Assembly (NCBI RefSeq): GCF_001310085.1
Contig: NZ_CP012643.1
Coordinates: 1,519,001-1,583,000, forward strand
Source of the DNA: Rufibacter tibetensis
Lineage (GTDB): Bacteria > Bacteroidota > Bacteroidia > Cytophagales > Hymenobacteraceae
Length of the DNA: 64,000 nucleotides
Direction of reading: 5' to 3'
A program made the position numbers and the translations under genes. Every line of letters starts with the position of its first letter. Position 1 is the first letter of the stretch. The notes beneath the pieces are model-generated. The model saw nothing but the letters and a program-made list of their open reading frames with translations, was not told the origin of the DNA and did not search any database. Below, one piece after another: positions 42,533 to 50,682 of the stretch.

Positions 42533-44824
42533 TTACTGCTTCACTACACGGGTCGTAACTGTCTCTGTGGCAGTTTGCACCTGCAGGTAGTACACGCCTG
42601 CTGCTTGATTAGTCAAATCCATAGAGATTGGTTTACCTCCTTCAAGTTGCACTTGGCTCTTCAACGCTTCACAACCGCTACTGTGGAACAGGGTCACAGT
42701 TGCCATTCCGCTCATGGCTTTGGAGGAGACGAAGACCTGGCCCTGGGTTGGGTTGGGGTAGGCCGCCAGTGACGCTTGGTTGGAAACCTTGCTGGCGCCC
42801 TTTACCGCGACCACCTTGGAATACTCGAACTTGCCGTCGAAGTCCACTTGCTTGAGGCGGAAGTAGAGCGTGCTGGAAGTCTGGGCAGCAATTGCGGCTT
42901 GGTAGGTCTTGACCTCGGCGGTGGAGCCGGCGCCCTTCACTCTCTCTACTGCCCGGAAGCTCTTGCCGTCCTCGCTTTGCTGCACCTCGAAGAAGTCGTT
43001 CTCCTTCTCTGAGGCAGTAGCCCAGGCAAGGTTCACCACATCGCCTGACCTGCTCCCAGTGAAACTAGTAAGGGTAACTGGGAGAACCCCAGGAGCTTCT
43101 TTTGAATCAAAAGTTGTAAAAGGAGAGAATGAGGAGAAACCTTCTCTTGTAACACTATACGTATTTTGATTAGATCTCGAGGCACCCTCAATAGCAGAAC
43201 CTAAATCCCAACTGCCATTAGTAAAGTGCCCAAGATGCAACTTATTGGTTTCCAAAAAGCCGTTCCCATGAGCGGTGGAAGTCCATTCCAGTTTCATTTG
43301 CATATTAACCGTTCCTCCTACAACATCTTCAGAGATATCCCATGTTCTATTTAAATAGGACATGCTGGCTACAGGTTGGTTTACTCCATCTTTCACACTT
43401 ACGGTAAAATCATCTTCAGCACCTTCAATCAGTTTCAAGGTTACAGGAGATATACTAGAGGTACCAACAGGAAAAGTATAGGCAGGTGTATCCTTTGTCA
43501 ACCTCTTTCTAACTTTACCAGTTCCAGAAGTTTGGATGTAGCTGTTAGCATCATTACTTGTGATCAAGCCCTGAATGGTTAAATCATAATTTGCGACATT
43601 TAACAACACCCTGTTTTTTAGGGTAAGGTTACCTCTTACCGTCACATTATTAGGTAAAGTTTGAACCAATCCAGTTGCCCCGGCAGCTGCCCCATCAACG
43701 ATAAGATTCCCAAAATAAGAACCTGTTATAGGCGCCGTATTTTGATAGATGATGGTACTAGTGGGATCTACATTTCCAAAGACAGGAGAACTGGTGCTGT
43801 TCACGATAACAGTTGCATTTGCTTCAAGATCAACAGCAGCAGCCAGGTTCGCATTTAGTGTAAACGTTTTACCTGATTTCACTATCACTTTTGAACCAGC
43901 ACCGCTAATTGTTAAAGTTGAGGTAAGTTCCGCGTCTTTCTGTATGATAAATGTTTGCCCATCAGCCGTAAAGCCAGGACTATTTATGCCTTGCCCATCA
44001 CTTAGGGAGTTCCATGCTGAACGGTCGGTCAAAGATGAATTCGTCTTGTTGTAAAAAGTTTTAACCGGGATGTTTGAAGCAGTAATCTCAAAATTATCAA
44101 TGGCCAAATCATCGTCTTGCCCAGATTGACCATTTGCATGCTCATCCACAAACCTGATGAAAATTTCATGCCCAACCTCCAATTTAAAAGGGATGTTAAC
44201 ACTATAAGTTTTTGCAGGAATATTTATAGCAGATGTATCTGATGCACCGCCGCCAATTTCTGCAACTTTTCCATTTGTAAGGTTACTAGTTACAGAAGTC
44301 CACCCTGTAAGAGAAGCAAATTGCGGATCAGAATTACTTGCGAGATTTGAACCAGTTTTAAAAGATAATGAAAGGCCGTTCGCATTTTTGCCACTGTAAA
44401 TAGTTTTTATATCAAATCTCAAGTTGAGTGAATTGATAACCTGTCCAGTTGCATTTTTAAACCAAACGCCATAGTAGATAGCTGTTTTGTCTTTCACCCT
44501 TGACCCAATAGCTCTATCAGACGAACCATTTAGTCCAAAATCGGCTAATGAGTTACCATCTGCTTTTACTGTTTGAGTTCCGGTTGGAACTAAAGTTTTA
44601 CCAGCACCCACTTCAGAACCAAGCTGAATAAACCAACCAGGTATAGTATTACCGTTAGTAAACGAAGTGCTAGAAGATAAAGAATTAAACTCTTGCCGAT
44701 ATCCCTCGGCTGGCAAGTTTACTTGTGCTTGTGCTGTTACTTGCAATAAGATTAAACAAACTACACAAAGACCTCTTATTAAAGAGTACAATTTTTTTGA
44801 AGAAGAGTTACTAGACATTGACAC
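42533..44824 (-). CDS. Large secreted protein with T9SS type A sorting domain
   Basis: 763 residues. Signal peptide (LYSLIRGLCVVCLILLQVTAQAQ, end near residue 34). The first ~240 residues parallel the N-domain of the protein at 40297 (EFNSLSSSTSFTNGNTIPGWF...DDLAIDNFEI). A beta-helix/repetitive middle (about 260-450) with many Val/Thr/Asn and GNLTLKNRVLLN follows. Then come a bacterial Ig-like region, the fibronectin-like module (VLPVTLTSFTGSRSGDVVNLAWATASE) and the sorting domain AAYPNPTQGQVFV...TRVVKQ. Exported by T9SS, probably surface-bound. An enlarged paralogue of the neighbour. Confidence 0.88.
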   Translation of the reverse strand: MSMSSNSSSKKLYSLIRGLCVVCLILLQVTAQAQVNLPAEGYRQEFNSLSSSTSFTNGNTIPGWFIQLGSEVGAGKTLVPTGTQTVKADGNSLADFGLNGSSDRAIGSRVKDKTAIYYGVWFKNATGQVINSLNLRFDIKTIYSGKNANGLSLSFKTGSNLASNSDPQFASLTGWTSVTSNLTNGKVAEIGGGASDTSAINIPAKTYSVNIPFKLEVGHEIFIRFVDEHANGQSGQDDDLAIDNFEITASNIPVKTFYNKTNSSLTDRSAWNSLSDGQGINSPGFTADGQTFIIQKDAELTSTLTISGAGSKVIVKSGKTFTLNANLAAAVDLEANATVIVNSTSSPVFGNVDPTSTIIYQNTAPITGSYFGNLIVDGAAAGATGLVQTLPNNVTVRGNLTLKNRVLLNVANYDLTIQGLITSNDANSYIQTSGTGKVRKRLTKDTPAYTFPVGTSSISPVTLKLIEGAEDDFTVSVKDGVNQPVASMSYLNRTWDISEDVVGGTVNMQMKLEWTSTAHGNGFLETNKLHLGHFTNGSWDLGSAIEGASRSNQNTYSVTREGFSSFSPFTTFDSKEAPGVLPVTLTSFTGSRSGDVVNLAWATASEKENDFFEVQQSEDGKSFRAVERVKGAGSTAEVKTYQAAIAAQTSSTLYFRLKQVDFDGKFEYSKVVAVKGASKVSNQASLAAYPNPTQGQVFVSSKAMSGMATVTLFHSSGCEALKSQVQLEGGKPISMDLTNQAAGVYYLQVQTATETVTTRVVKQ

Positions 44825-45184
44825 TTTGTTGTATTCCTTAGCTACTTATTATAACCGAGGCCACAAAGTTGGCAATACAATCTATCAATTCAGAAGATTA
44901 TTAAATATGATTATTTCATTAACGCACTATAACAATCAAATACAAGAAAATGCTGTTATAGCTGTAAAATACAAATTTCTATATGCTAAAACGTTAAAAT
45001 AGGGAATATACACCGTTTTTTAAACGCGTAATTCAATTTAGACATAAGCAACTAAAAACTCTTTACGACACGTACAATTCCAAACCGTCATTAAAGTTCA
45101 TATATATGTTATATATATTATTAATATTAAACAAAACTTATTCTACTGATATAAGTATAAGTCAAAATTAATGTAAGTACATAT

Positions 45185-45242
45185 ATTAAAAATATGCTAT
45201 ATAATAGTATGCATGCATACTATTATATAGCATATTTTTAAT
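45185..45242. repeat. Spacer-free 58-bp perfect palindrome
   Basis: Both halves (45185-45213 and 45214-45242) are exact reverse complements over 29 bases, centred on GCATGC; the first mismatch is outside. Composition is almost all A/T apart from the centre and a TATGC step. It lies more than 400 bases from the nearest start codons. Confidence 0.9.
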
Positions 45243-45598
45243 CACTTTCCATTTTCATTTTATGAATTCACCTAAATAGGGCACCATAGCAGTCAAAAGG
45301 CAGTGTATTCTAGCCTGTTAAGTCATTTTTAGCATCCTTGTATTACCTAACAGTTTGCCTTCTTGTGTTCATTCATTTGAAAGTTTATATCTTTTAAGCA
45401 GATGCCCTTTATAGAAAAATCTGTAGACTCTACTCTGTTTCTTGTTTACAAAAGTTTTTTATTCATTAAAAATTCTATGGTAGCCGAATACAAGCATAGG
45501 AGTCATATTTAGCTAAACAATCAAGTACTTTCCAGCAGCACTTCCAACCTTTTTCTTTTGCCAGTTGAACCAAAATCACGGGGCGTTAGTTACGAGGG

Positions 45599-45619
45599 TG
45601 CGCAAATTAAAGTTGCGCA
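45599..45619. promoter_or_regulatory. Operator-like inverted repeat before the subtilase gene
   Basis: TGCGCAA and TTGCGCA with a 7-nt spacer lie 31 bases before the ATG at 45650. Either a regulator site or a 5'-UTR hairpin. Confidence 0.35.
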
Positions 45620-45649
45620 ACTAATCGTCTTTCACCAAAAAAATTGATT

Positions 45650-46825
45650 ATGCGATCAACTAATTTCAAAAAAGCGGTTTCATTCTTTGCTCTTGCCTCT
45701 GTTTTCTCTATGGCAGGCTGCCAGAAAGATGAGCTTTTAGAAGAAACGGCCACTGCGCCAACACCTCCTGCCACTTCATCCAAAGCTGTAGAAGGCAAAT
45801 ACATTGTAGTATTAAAGAATGGCAGTGCCGTCTCTAAACAAGAGTTAAGGGACCGTTTGATTAAGAATTTAGGGATCAGCAAAGAACGAGTGAGTGATGT
45901 ATTCAACGGTGCATCAGAAGGCTTTACGGGAAATCTGAGCAAGAACGAAGTTCAGCAATTGATGAAAGATGAGAACGTGGCCTATGTTGAGCCTGAGCAA
46001 GCTGTTTTATTAGGAAAAGGAGCCGCTAGCCCTTCATCTACCTACTCTACCAGCACAACGGCATCTACCCAAACCATTCCCTGGGGAATCTCCCGCGTAG
46101 GATACGGCGATGGAACCGGCAAAACAGTATGGGTTATTGACTCTGGCGTACAATCATCTCACCCAGACCTGAACGTTGATAAAACCAGAAGCAAGTCTTT
46201 CATCTCTGGAGTGACTTCCTGGGAAGATGGTTACGGCCACGGTACAGGCGTTGCCGGAGTAATTGGCGCTAAGAACAACGGCATAGGCGTAGTGGGCGTG
46301 GCGGCAAATGCCACAATTGTAGCACTTCGTGTATTTGATGATACAGGTTATGGAACGCTTACCCGCATCTACTCTGCTCTGAACCACGCTTATACTTACG
46401 GTAAGGCTGGTGATGTAGTGAACATGAGCTTGCGTGTTTCTGCCTCTACTATGTTAGATGACCTGGTTAAGAAAGTAGCCGCTAAAGGAATGTTTGTAGC
46501 TGTGGCTGCTGGTAACAGCTACATTGATTGCAAAAATGATTCTCCTGCTCGCGTAATAGCCACTAATGTGTTTGTTGTTTCTAACATGGATTCTTACAGC
46601 AAATTTAGTCCGTCCTCCAACTTTGGTGCTTCAGTACGGTTTGCGGCTCCTGGCAGCAACATCTTAACAACCTGGAAAGGTGGTGGCTATGTAACAGGTA
46701 ATGGCACCTCTTATGCCGCCCCGCACGTAGCAGGTATTTTAGCTTTAACTGGCGGAAGAGTAAACTCTCAAGGTTTAGTGTCTAATGACCCTGACGGCAA
46801 ACCAGATCCAATCGCTTTGAAGTAA
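45650..46825 (+). CDS. S8 family serine peptidase (subtilase) lipoprotein with I9 propeptide
   Basis: 391 residues from the ATG at 45650; a TTG two codons upstream is less likely. Lipobox SMAGC (Cys24). The inhibitor I9 propeptide spans about 50-120 (GKYIVVLKNG...VAYVEPEQ). The catalytic triad is Asp in WVIDSGVQ (about 164), His in GYGHGTGVAG (about 197) and Ser in GNGTSYAAPHVAG (about 354), with the oxyanion Asn in AAGNSY. The family is secreted and matures by removal of the propeptide. It stands alone and ends in a perfect terminator at 46845-46889. No T9SS domain. Confidence 0.92.
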   Translation: MRSTNFKKAVSFFALASVFSMAGCQKDELLEETATAPTPPATSSKAVEGKYIVVLKNGSAVSKQELRDRLIKNLGISKERVSDVFNGASEGFTGNLSKNEVQQLMKDENVAYVEPEQAVLLGKGAASPSSTYSTSTTASTQTIPWGISRVGYGDGTGKTVWVIDSGVQSSHPDLNVDKTRSKSFISGVTSWEDGYGHGTGVAGVIGAKNNGIGVVGVAANATIVALRVFDDTGYGTLTRIYSALNHAYTYGKAGDVVNMSLRVSASTMLDDLVKKVAAKGMFVAVAAGNSYIDCKNDSPARVIATNVFVVSNMDSYSKFSPSSNFGASVRFAAPGSNILTTWKGGGYVTGNGTSYAAPHVAGILALTGGRVNSQGLVSNDPDGKPDPIALK

Positions 46826-46844
46826 CAGCACCAATTCATAAAAA

Positions 46845-46889
46845 TACATAAGAAAGGCCCGTCTTTGCAGACGGGCCTTTCTTATGTAT
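46845..46889 (+). terminator. Terminator of the subtilase gene
   Basis: ATACATAAGAAAGGCCCGTC and its complement form a ~21-bp perfect stem with a TTGC loop. Symmetric A and T tracts. Confidence 0.85.
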
Positions 46890-46976
46890 GGGGCACAGAG
46901 CACCTATTTTGTTAGGTGAAACAAAAGATGACAAAGCACTAAGGTGATGAAAGCTTAGATTTATTATTTACATATC

Positions 46977-47000
46977 ATTTTCCAAAAATCAACCTGAAAC
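46977..47000 (+). repeat. Dispersed intergenic motif, site 8
   Basis: ATTTTCCAAAAATCAACC then TGAAAC. Confidence 0.45.
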
Positions 47001-47297
47001 AAAAAACACAAGTATCTCCTGAGTTATCTATATTACAAGAAGAAACATCCTGGGAAACGCAAGGCCTTTTAAATAAAAAGGTCTCATAAGATTAGATAAA
47101 CAAAATTTTAAAGTAGAGCATTGGCAGATAAGAACAACAGAAGCAGCGCTTTTAAGCACCTTCACACCTACCCATACCTTAGAAATATGTAAAAGCTTTA
47201 GATTGACTTCAACCTTTTTGCACAAAAGGCAGTATTCAAAATATCATATAGTTCCTGGCAGAGATCAGGAAGCTAAATCAGACTAAAAACAACAACT

Positions 47298-47486
47298 ATG
47301 AAAAATTTACAAGCATATTTCTTTGCGTTCATGCTGGTGCTTACAATGACTGTTTCCAGCTGTGACGTCATCGGTGATATTTTCCAGGCAGGCATGTGGA
47401 CAGCTGTCATCGTTATCGTGTTAGTGATTGTCCTTGTGTTATGGCTGCTCCGTAAAATACGGGGAGGTGGAAGAAACAGGCTATAA
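47298..47486 (+). CDS. Small lipoprotein/membrane protein
   Basis: 62 residues. A signal peptide with lipobox VSSC (Cys22), a short polar stretch, then one strongly hydrophobic helix (TAVIVIVLVIVLVLWLL, about 35-51) and a basic tail RKIRGGGRNRL. Proteins of this form are common in Bacteroidetes and are sometimes mislabelled as phosphatidate cytidylyltransferase. The role is unknown. The gene is followed immediately by a 60-bp terminator shared with the convergent hydroxylase gene. Confidence 0.75.
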   Translation: MKNLQAYFFAFMLVLTMTVSSCDVIGDIFQAGMWTAVIVIVLVIVLVLWLLRKIRGGGRNRL

Positions 47487-47500
47487 ACCTGTTTTAATCT

Positions 47501-47560
47501 AGACTACATAAAAAAGAGAAGGCCACCTGCACAGGTGGCCTTCTCTTTTTTATGTAGTCT
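47501..47560. terminator. Bidirectional terminator with 29-bp perfect arms
   Basis: 47501-47529 and 47532-47560 are perfect reverse complements with a 2-nt spacer (CA). A and T tracts lie inside the stem. It sits between convergent genes and can end both. Core GGCCACCTG as in the terminators at 40237 and 42472. Confidence 0.88.
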
Positions 47561-47564
47561 GGTA

Positions 47565-48173
47565 TTATCTTTTACGTTCTGGCATAGTACCCATTATCCA
47601 ATCCCAAAGGGGAGAAGAAACGCCGTACGCTCTCTCCGGATCTTTGTAATGGTGAATGCTGTGGTGAATCCAAAGCTGCTTCAGGAAGTTCTTAGGCGGA
47701 GCGTAAGCATGTACTGCGTAATGCACAAACAGGTAAAGCGCGTACCCAAACAGGAAACCTGCTACCAAGCCAAACACCATCGTCCCGAAAATCAGTTTAA
47801 ACACAAAAAAGAAAAAAGAGGCAATAAACAGACTCACGATAGGAGGCATGGCCAAACGGCTCTTGTCTTTAGGGTAGTCATGATGGTTGCCGTGGAAGGT
47901 GTACTGAATGTTCTTCTTGAACTCACTGGTAGGCGCCATATGGAAGATGTACCGGTGCGCCATGTACTCTACCAGGGAGAAAATAAGCCAACCTGCCACA
48001 AACAAGCCAACGGCTGAAAGCACATCAAGAAAACCATACCGGAAGCCGTACACAAGCAGACCAGTAGCTATCACTAAAAAGATAGAGATAGGGAGCGCAA
48101 TATGGGTATGAGTGAGCCGCTCCAATACTGGATTCTTGAAAAGAGTTGCAGATCCTTTATGATTCGGTTTCAT
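47565..48173 (-). CDS. Sterol desaturase/fatty acid hydroxylase superfamily protein
   Basis: 202 residues with four membrane helices. The histidine clusters of the di-iron membrane hydroxylases are present: HRYIFH (about 75), HGNHHDYP (about 96), HYAVHAY (about 155) and HHSIHHY (about 173). They fit an alpha-hydroxylase of fatty acids or sphingolipids (Bacteroidetes make sphingolipids), but a carotenoid hydroxylase is also possible. Inner-membrane enzyme using O2. Ends at the bidirectional terminator. Confidence 0.85.
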   Translation of the reverse strand: MKPNHKGSATLFKNPVLERLTHTHIALPISIFLVIATGLLVYGFRYGFLDVLSAVGLFVAGWLIFSLVEYMAHRYIFHMAPTSEFKKNIQYTFHGNHHDYPKDKSRLAMPPIVSLFIASFFFFVFKLIFGTMVFGLVAGFLFGYALYLFVHYAVHAYAPPKNFLKQLWIHHSIHHYKDPERAYGVSSPLWDWIMGTMPERKR

Positions 48174-48232
48174 AGTAAGTAAAATATTTATTGAAACGTT
48201 TCCTGCCGGGAAACGCGCAAAAATAACTAAAA

Positions 48233-48784
48233 TTATCTAGACCCTCCCACCCGGGGTGCAGAAGCAGTAGTAATACATTCTAGGATTTTATCCGATACTG
48301 CAGATACAGAAGCACTTCCCACCTCTACCATACAGAAAGCTTGGTCATAAAATAATTCACGTTGGTGCAAAGTGTCAGTAAGATACTGGAGCAACTCTGC
48401 AGGGGTTTTATCCCGCAGCAAAGGTCTTGCCTGAAGATCTAAGGGGGATAATCTTTGAACCAGCTCCTGTGGTGAAAGTTTTAAATAGACAGGCAGCCCC
48501 GAGGAAACCATAAAATTCATATTATCACAAAAGCAAGGCGCTCCACCCCCAGTGGCAAGTACTATTTTCTTGTGACTTGCAACTGCCAAGCGTAAAGCGC
48601 GCGCTTCAGCCTCCCTGAAATAGGTTTGCCCCTGCTGCTCAAACACCTGTGGCACTGTAAGCTCTTCCTGTTCCTCTATCAATGAATCCAGATCCAGAAA
48701 CAGGTGGCCTAACTGCTGGGCCAACACCTTCCCCACCGTAGACTTTCCACAACCCGGCATACCCACCAAAAAGATTTTAGACAT
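48233..48784 (-). CDS. aroK: Shikimate kinase
   Basis: 183 residues from ATG 48784 (a longer frame to 48811 adds nine residues before the usual start). Walker A MPGCGKST; the shikimate-binding LDLDSLIEE region (Asp pair); TGGGAPCF loop; and the lid segment RPLLRDKTP with the conserved Arg. Phosphorylates shikimate at O3 in aromatic amino acid synthesis; cytoplasmic. No other aro gene is adjacent. The C-terminal ~20 residues are longer than in most relatives. Confidence 0.92.
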   Translation of the reverse strand: MSKIFLVGMPGCGKSTVGKVLAQQLGHLFLDLDSLIEEQEELTVPQVFEQQGQTYFREAEARALRLAVASHKKIVLATGGGAPCFCDNMNFMVSSGLPVYLKLSPQELVQRLSPLDLQARPLLRDKTPAELLQYLTDTLHQRELFYDQAFCMVEVGSASVSAVSDKILECITTASAPRVGGSR

Positions 48785-48905
48785 ATCAGGGTTTTGGACA
48801 GAGTGGGACATAAAATTTATGCAGGAATTAAGAAATACATACAGTGGCAGAATTGATTAAAGTCTGGAATTGCCAGGAGAGTAGCTAAGTTCAGTTTTTA
48901 AGGTA

Positions 48906-48932
48906 CTTTCCAGAAAACCAGCCTAAATTCGG
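48906..48932 (+). repeat. Dispersed intergenic motif, site 9
   Basis: CTTTCCAGAAAACCAGCCTA then AATTCGG; one of the clearest matches. Confidence 0.5.
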
Positions 48933-48974
48933 TTTGCCTTAAGAAGCATGACGTTTATTTACCTTTCGTGTTAC

Positions 48975-50090
48975 TTACTTCACCAACTCCTGCACTTCCA
49001 GCAGTTCCGGAATGTCATTGTAATGCCATTTTTCCACCACCACGCCATTTCTGAACAGAAGCAAGCCCGGGTTAGATCGGATCATCGTTTTCAAGACGGT
49101 GGCGTCTGCAAAGAAGTAGGGAGCCGATAGATTCACTTCATGCCGGAACACATCAAACTCCTGGCTGCTGCTGGAAGTAATAACCACGGGAACAATTTTA
49201 GGGGTCTGGCTCTTCTCCACCCCTGCTAAGAGCGTGTTGATCTCCTTGAAACTCTCCTGATCAGCTTTCTTTACGTCTTTCACCAACACCAATAGCCTAT
49301 TCCCCAGGAACATCTCCTTCGTGAAATCTCCCTGGTCGTTCCAGACGTTGAAGTCCGTGATTTTGGGGCCATCCTCCGGGTTCAAGGGCACCATCTTTTT
49401 AAACTTGTAGGTGGTATCAATAGGATAAACATCAAACTCCACTTCTTTCCCATCCTTTTCCATCACGTACTGGTACCGTAAGGGAGCCGAGGGTTTCATG
49501 AGCTTTGGAATATTGGCCCCCACGCGGTAGGCTCTAAAATCAAGAAATGGCTCATGCTGGTAGGCGTAGATACTTACCACCAAAGAGAATAATAGCGCCA
49601 CTACCACAATGGCTCCAGACACGCCACGGTTCATCTGGCCAAGAGAAAGTAAATGGCGTTGGGTAAACAGCAGCACCAGAATAAGCACCAGAAGCACCAC
49701 GTCTTTGCCGAAGGATTGCCAAGGCGTAAGTTTAATGGCATCACCAAAACAGCCGCAATCGGTCACTTTGTTGTAGAACGCAGAGTAGAACGTGAGGAAG
49801 GTAAAAAATAAGGTCAGGAGAAAAAGCAGCCACAAGACTGTTTTCAACTTCCATCGCACCAGAAGGGCTACTCCCAGCACCACTTCCAGGGTACTCAGGA
49901 AGATAGACAGGTAGAGCGCAAAAGGTTTAAAAGAGAGGAAAATGGTTGAGAAGTCTGAGGAGAAAACCTCAAAATATTCCTCTAGTTTAATTGCGGTACC
50001 AACCGGATCGTTAAGTTTGATCAGGCCTGAGAAGATGAACAGACCTCCCACCACAATCCACGCGAAACGACTAAGAAGACGGAGAGCCAT
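48975..50090 (-). CDS. BT_3928 family DoxX-type membrane protein with thioredoxin-like C-terminus
   Basis: 371 residues. The N-terminal membrane domain (four or five helices in 1-145) opens with VVGGLFIFSGLIKLNDPVGTAIKLEEYFEVF, as in DoxX/MauE proteins. VTDCGCFGDAIKLTPWQSF holds the Cys pair typical of the family, and a further helix lies at about 160-175. The C-terminal ~190 residues look like an AhpC/TSA-like thioredoxin fold without an obvious CxxC. It overlaps the DUF1599 gene upstream by 20 bases, so the two are co-translated, an association common in Bacteroidetes. A role in oxidative or envelope metabolism is presumed. Confidence 0.88.
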   Translation of the reverse strand: MALRLLSRFAWIVVGGLFIFSGLIKLNDPVGTAIKLEEYFEVFSSDFSTIFLSFKPFALYLSIFLSTLEVVLGVALLVRWKLKTVLWLLFLLTLFFTFLTFYSAFYNKVTDCGCFGDAIKLTPWQSFGKDVVLLVLILVLLFTQRHLLSLGQMNRGVSGAIVVVALLFSLVVSIYAYQHEPFLDFRAYRVGANIPKLMKPSAPLRYQYVMEKDGKEVEFDVYPIDTTYKFKKMVPLNPEDGPKITDFNVWNDQGDFTKEMFLGNRLLVLVKDVKKADQESFKEINTLLAGVEKSQTPKIVPVVITSSSSQEFDVFRHEVNLSAPYFFADATVLKTMIRSNPGLLLFRNGVVVEKWHYNDIPELLEVQELVK

Positions 50091-50640
50091 GGGCAGGGTA
50101 GTTTAGTTTTATAAGGCAGAACACAGCATAGTTGAGCATGTCACGGTAATTGGCTTCTACACCCTCAGAAACCAGCGTGTGGCCGGCATTGTCTTCTATC
50201 TGTTTGGTCCGGTAAATCTTCATCAAAATCAAATCAGTCATGGACTCAACCCGCATACTGCGCCAGGCTTCGCCATAATCATGGTTTTTATCCTGTTGCA
50301 AGGCATGCGTCTTCCGTATCTCTTCTTCGTACAGCTCCTTCACCCGCTCCACCGGCAAAGCCTGCTCGGTCTCGCCCTGTGCCAGTAACTGCTCCTGCAT
50401 AAGGGCAATCACACAGTAATTTACAATGGCCACAAACTCAGAGGTGATACCATCCTGTATCTTCTGGGTGCCTTTCTCCTGGATGGAGCGGATGCGTTGG
50501 GCCTTTATAAAAATCTGGTCAGTGATGGAAGGCAGTCTGAGTATTCTCCAGGCGGTACCATAGTCCTGGGTTTTTTGCAAAAACAAGCGCTGGCATGCCT
50601 CAATCACTCGGTTGTACTCCTGGGCAGTTTGGTGAATCAA
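50071..50640 (-). CDS. DUF1599 domain-containing protein
   Basis: About 189 residues from a TTG at 50640, the position fitting relatives that start near 'TAQEYN.VI'. Another TTG at 50682 would add 14 residues; no ATG exists in frame. It consists of two similar halves: CQRLFLQKTQDYGTAWRILRLPSITDQIFIKAQRI (about 15-50) and ALQDKNHDYGEAWRSMRVESMTDLILMKIYR (about 120-160). Internal duplication with DYG.AWR is characteristic of DUF1599 (nucleotide modification associated domain 1-like). In operon with the BT_3928 gene and divergent from folP, with starts only ~42 bases apart. Confidence 0.85.
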   Translation of the reverse strand: MIHQTAQEYNRVIEACQRLFLQKTQDYGTAWRILRLPSITDQIFIKAQRIRSIQEKGTQKIQDGITSEFVAIVNYCVIALMQEQLLAQGETEQALPVERVKELYEEEIRKTHALQQDKNHDYGEAWRSMRVESMTDLILMKIYRTKQIEDNAGHTLVSEGVEANYRDMLNYAVFCLIKLNYPAHGSPSS

Positions 50641-50682
50641 GTTTTTCGTTTTACTTTTATAGAAAATGAGAAAATAGGCCAA

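Larger units (their letters stand above)
44825..45649. other. Promoter region between divergent genes with a large palindrome
   Basis: An 0.8-kb A+T-rich region between the leftward T9SS gene and the rightward subtilase gene. Contains the 58-bp palindrome (45185-45242) and a small operator-like inverted repeat (45599-45619). No gene is seen. Confidence 0.5.
46826..47297. other. Intergenic region with terminator and motif site
   Basis: Holds the subtilase terminator and one dispersed-motif site; otherwise nothing recognised. A 65-codon minus-strand frame is rejected. Confidence 0.4.

Noticed and set aside
50497-50682. Upstream extension of folP
   Set aside because: Antisense to the DUF1599 gene and without similarity to dihydropteroate synthases; the true start is nearer 50683.
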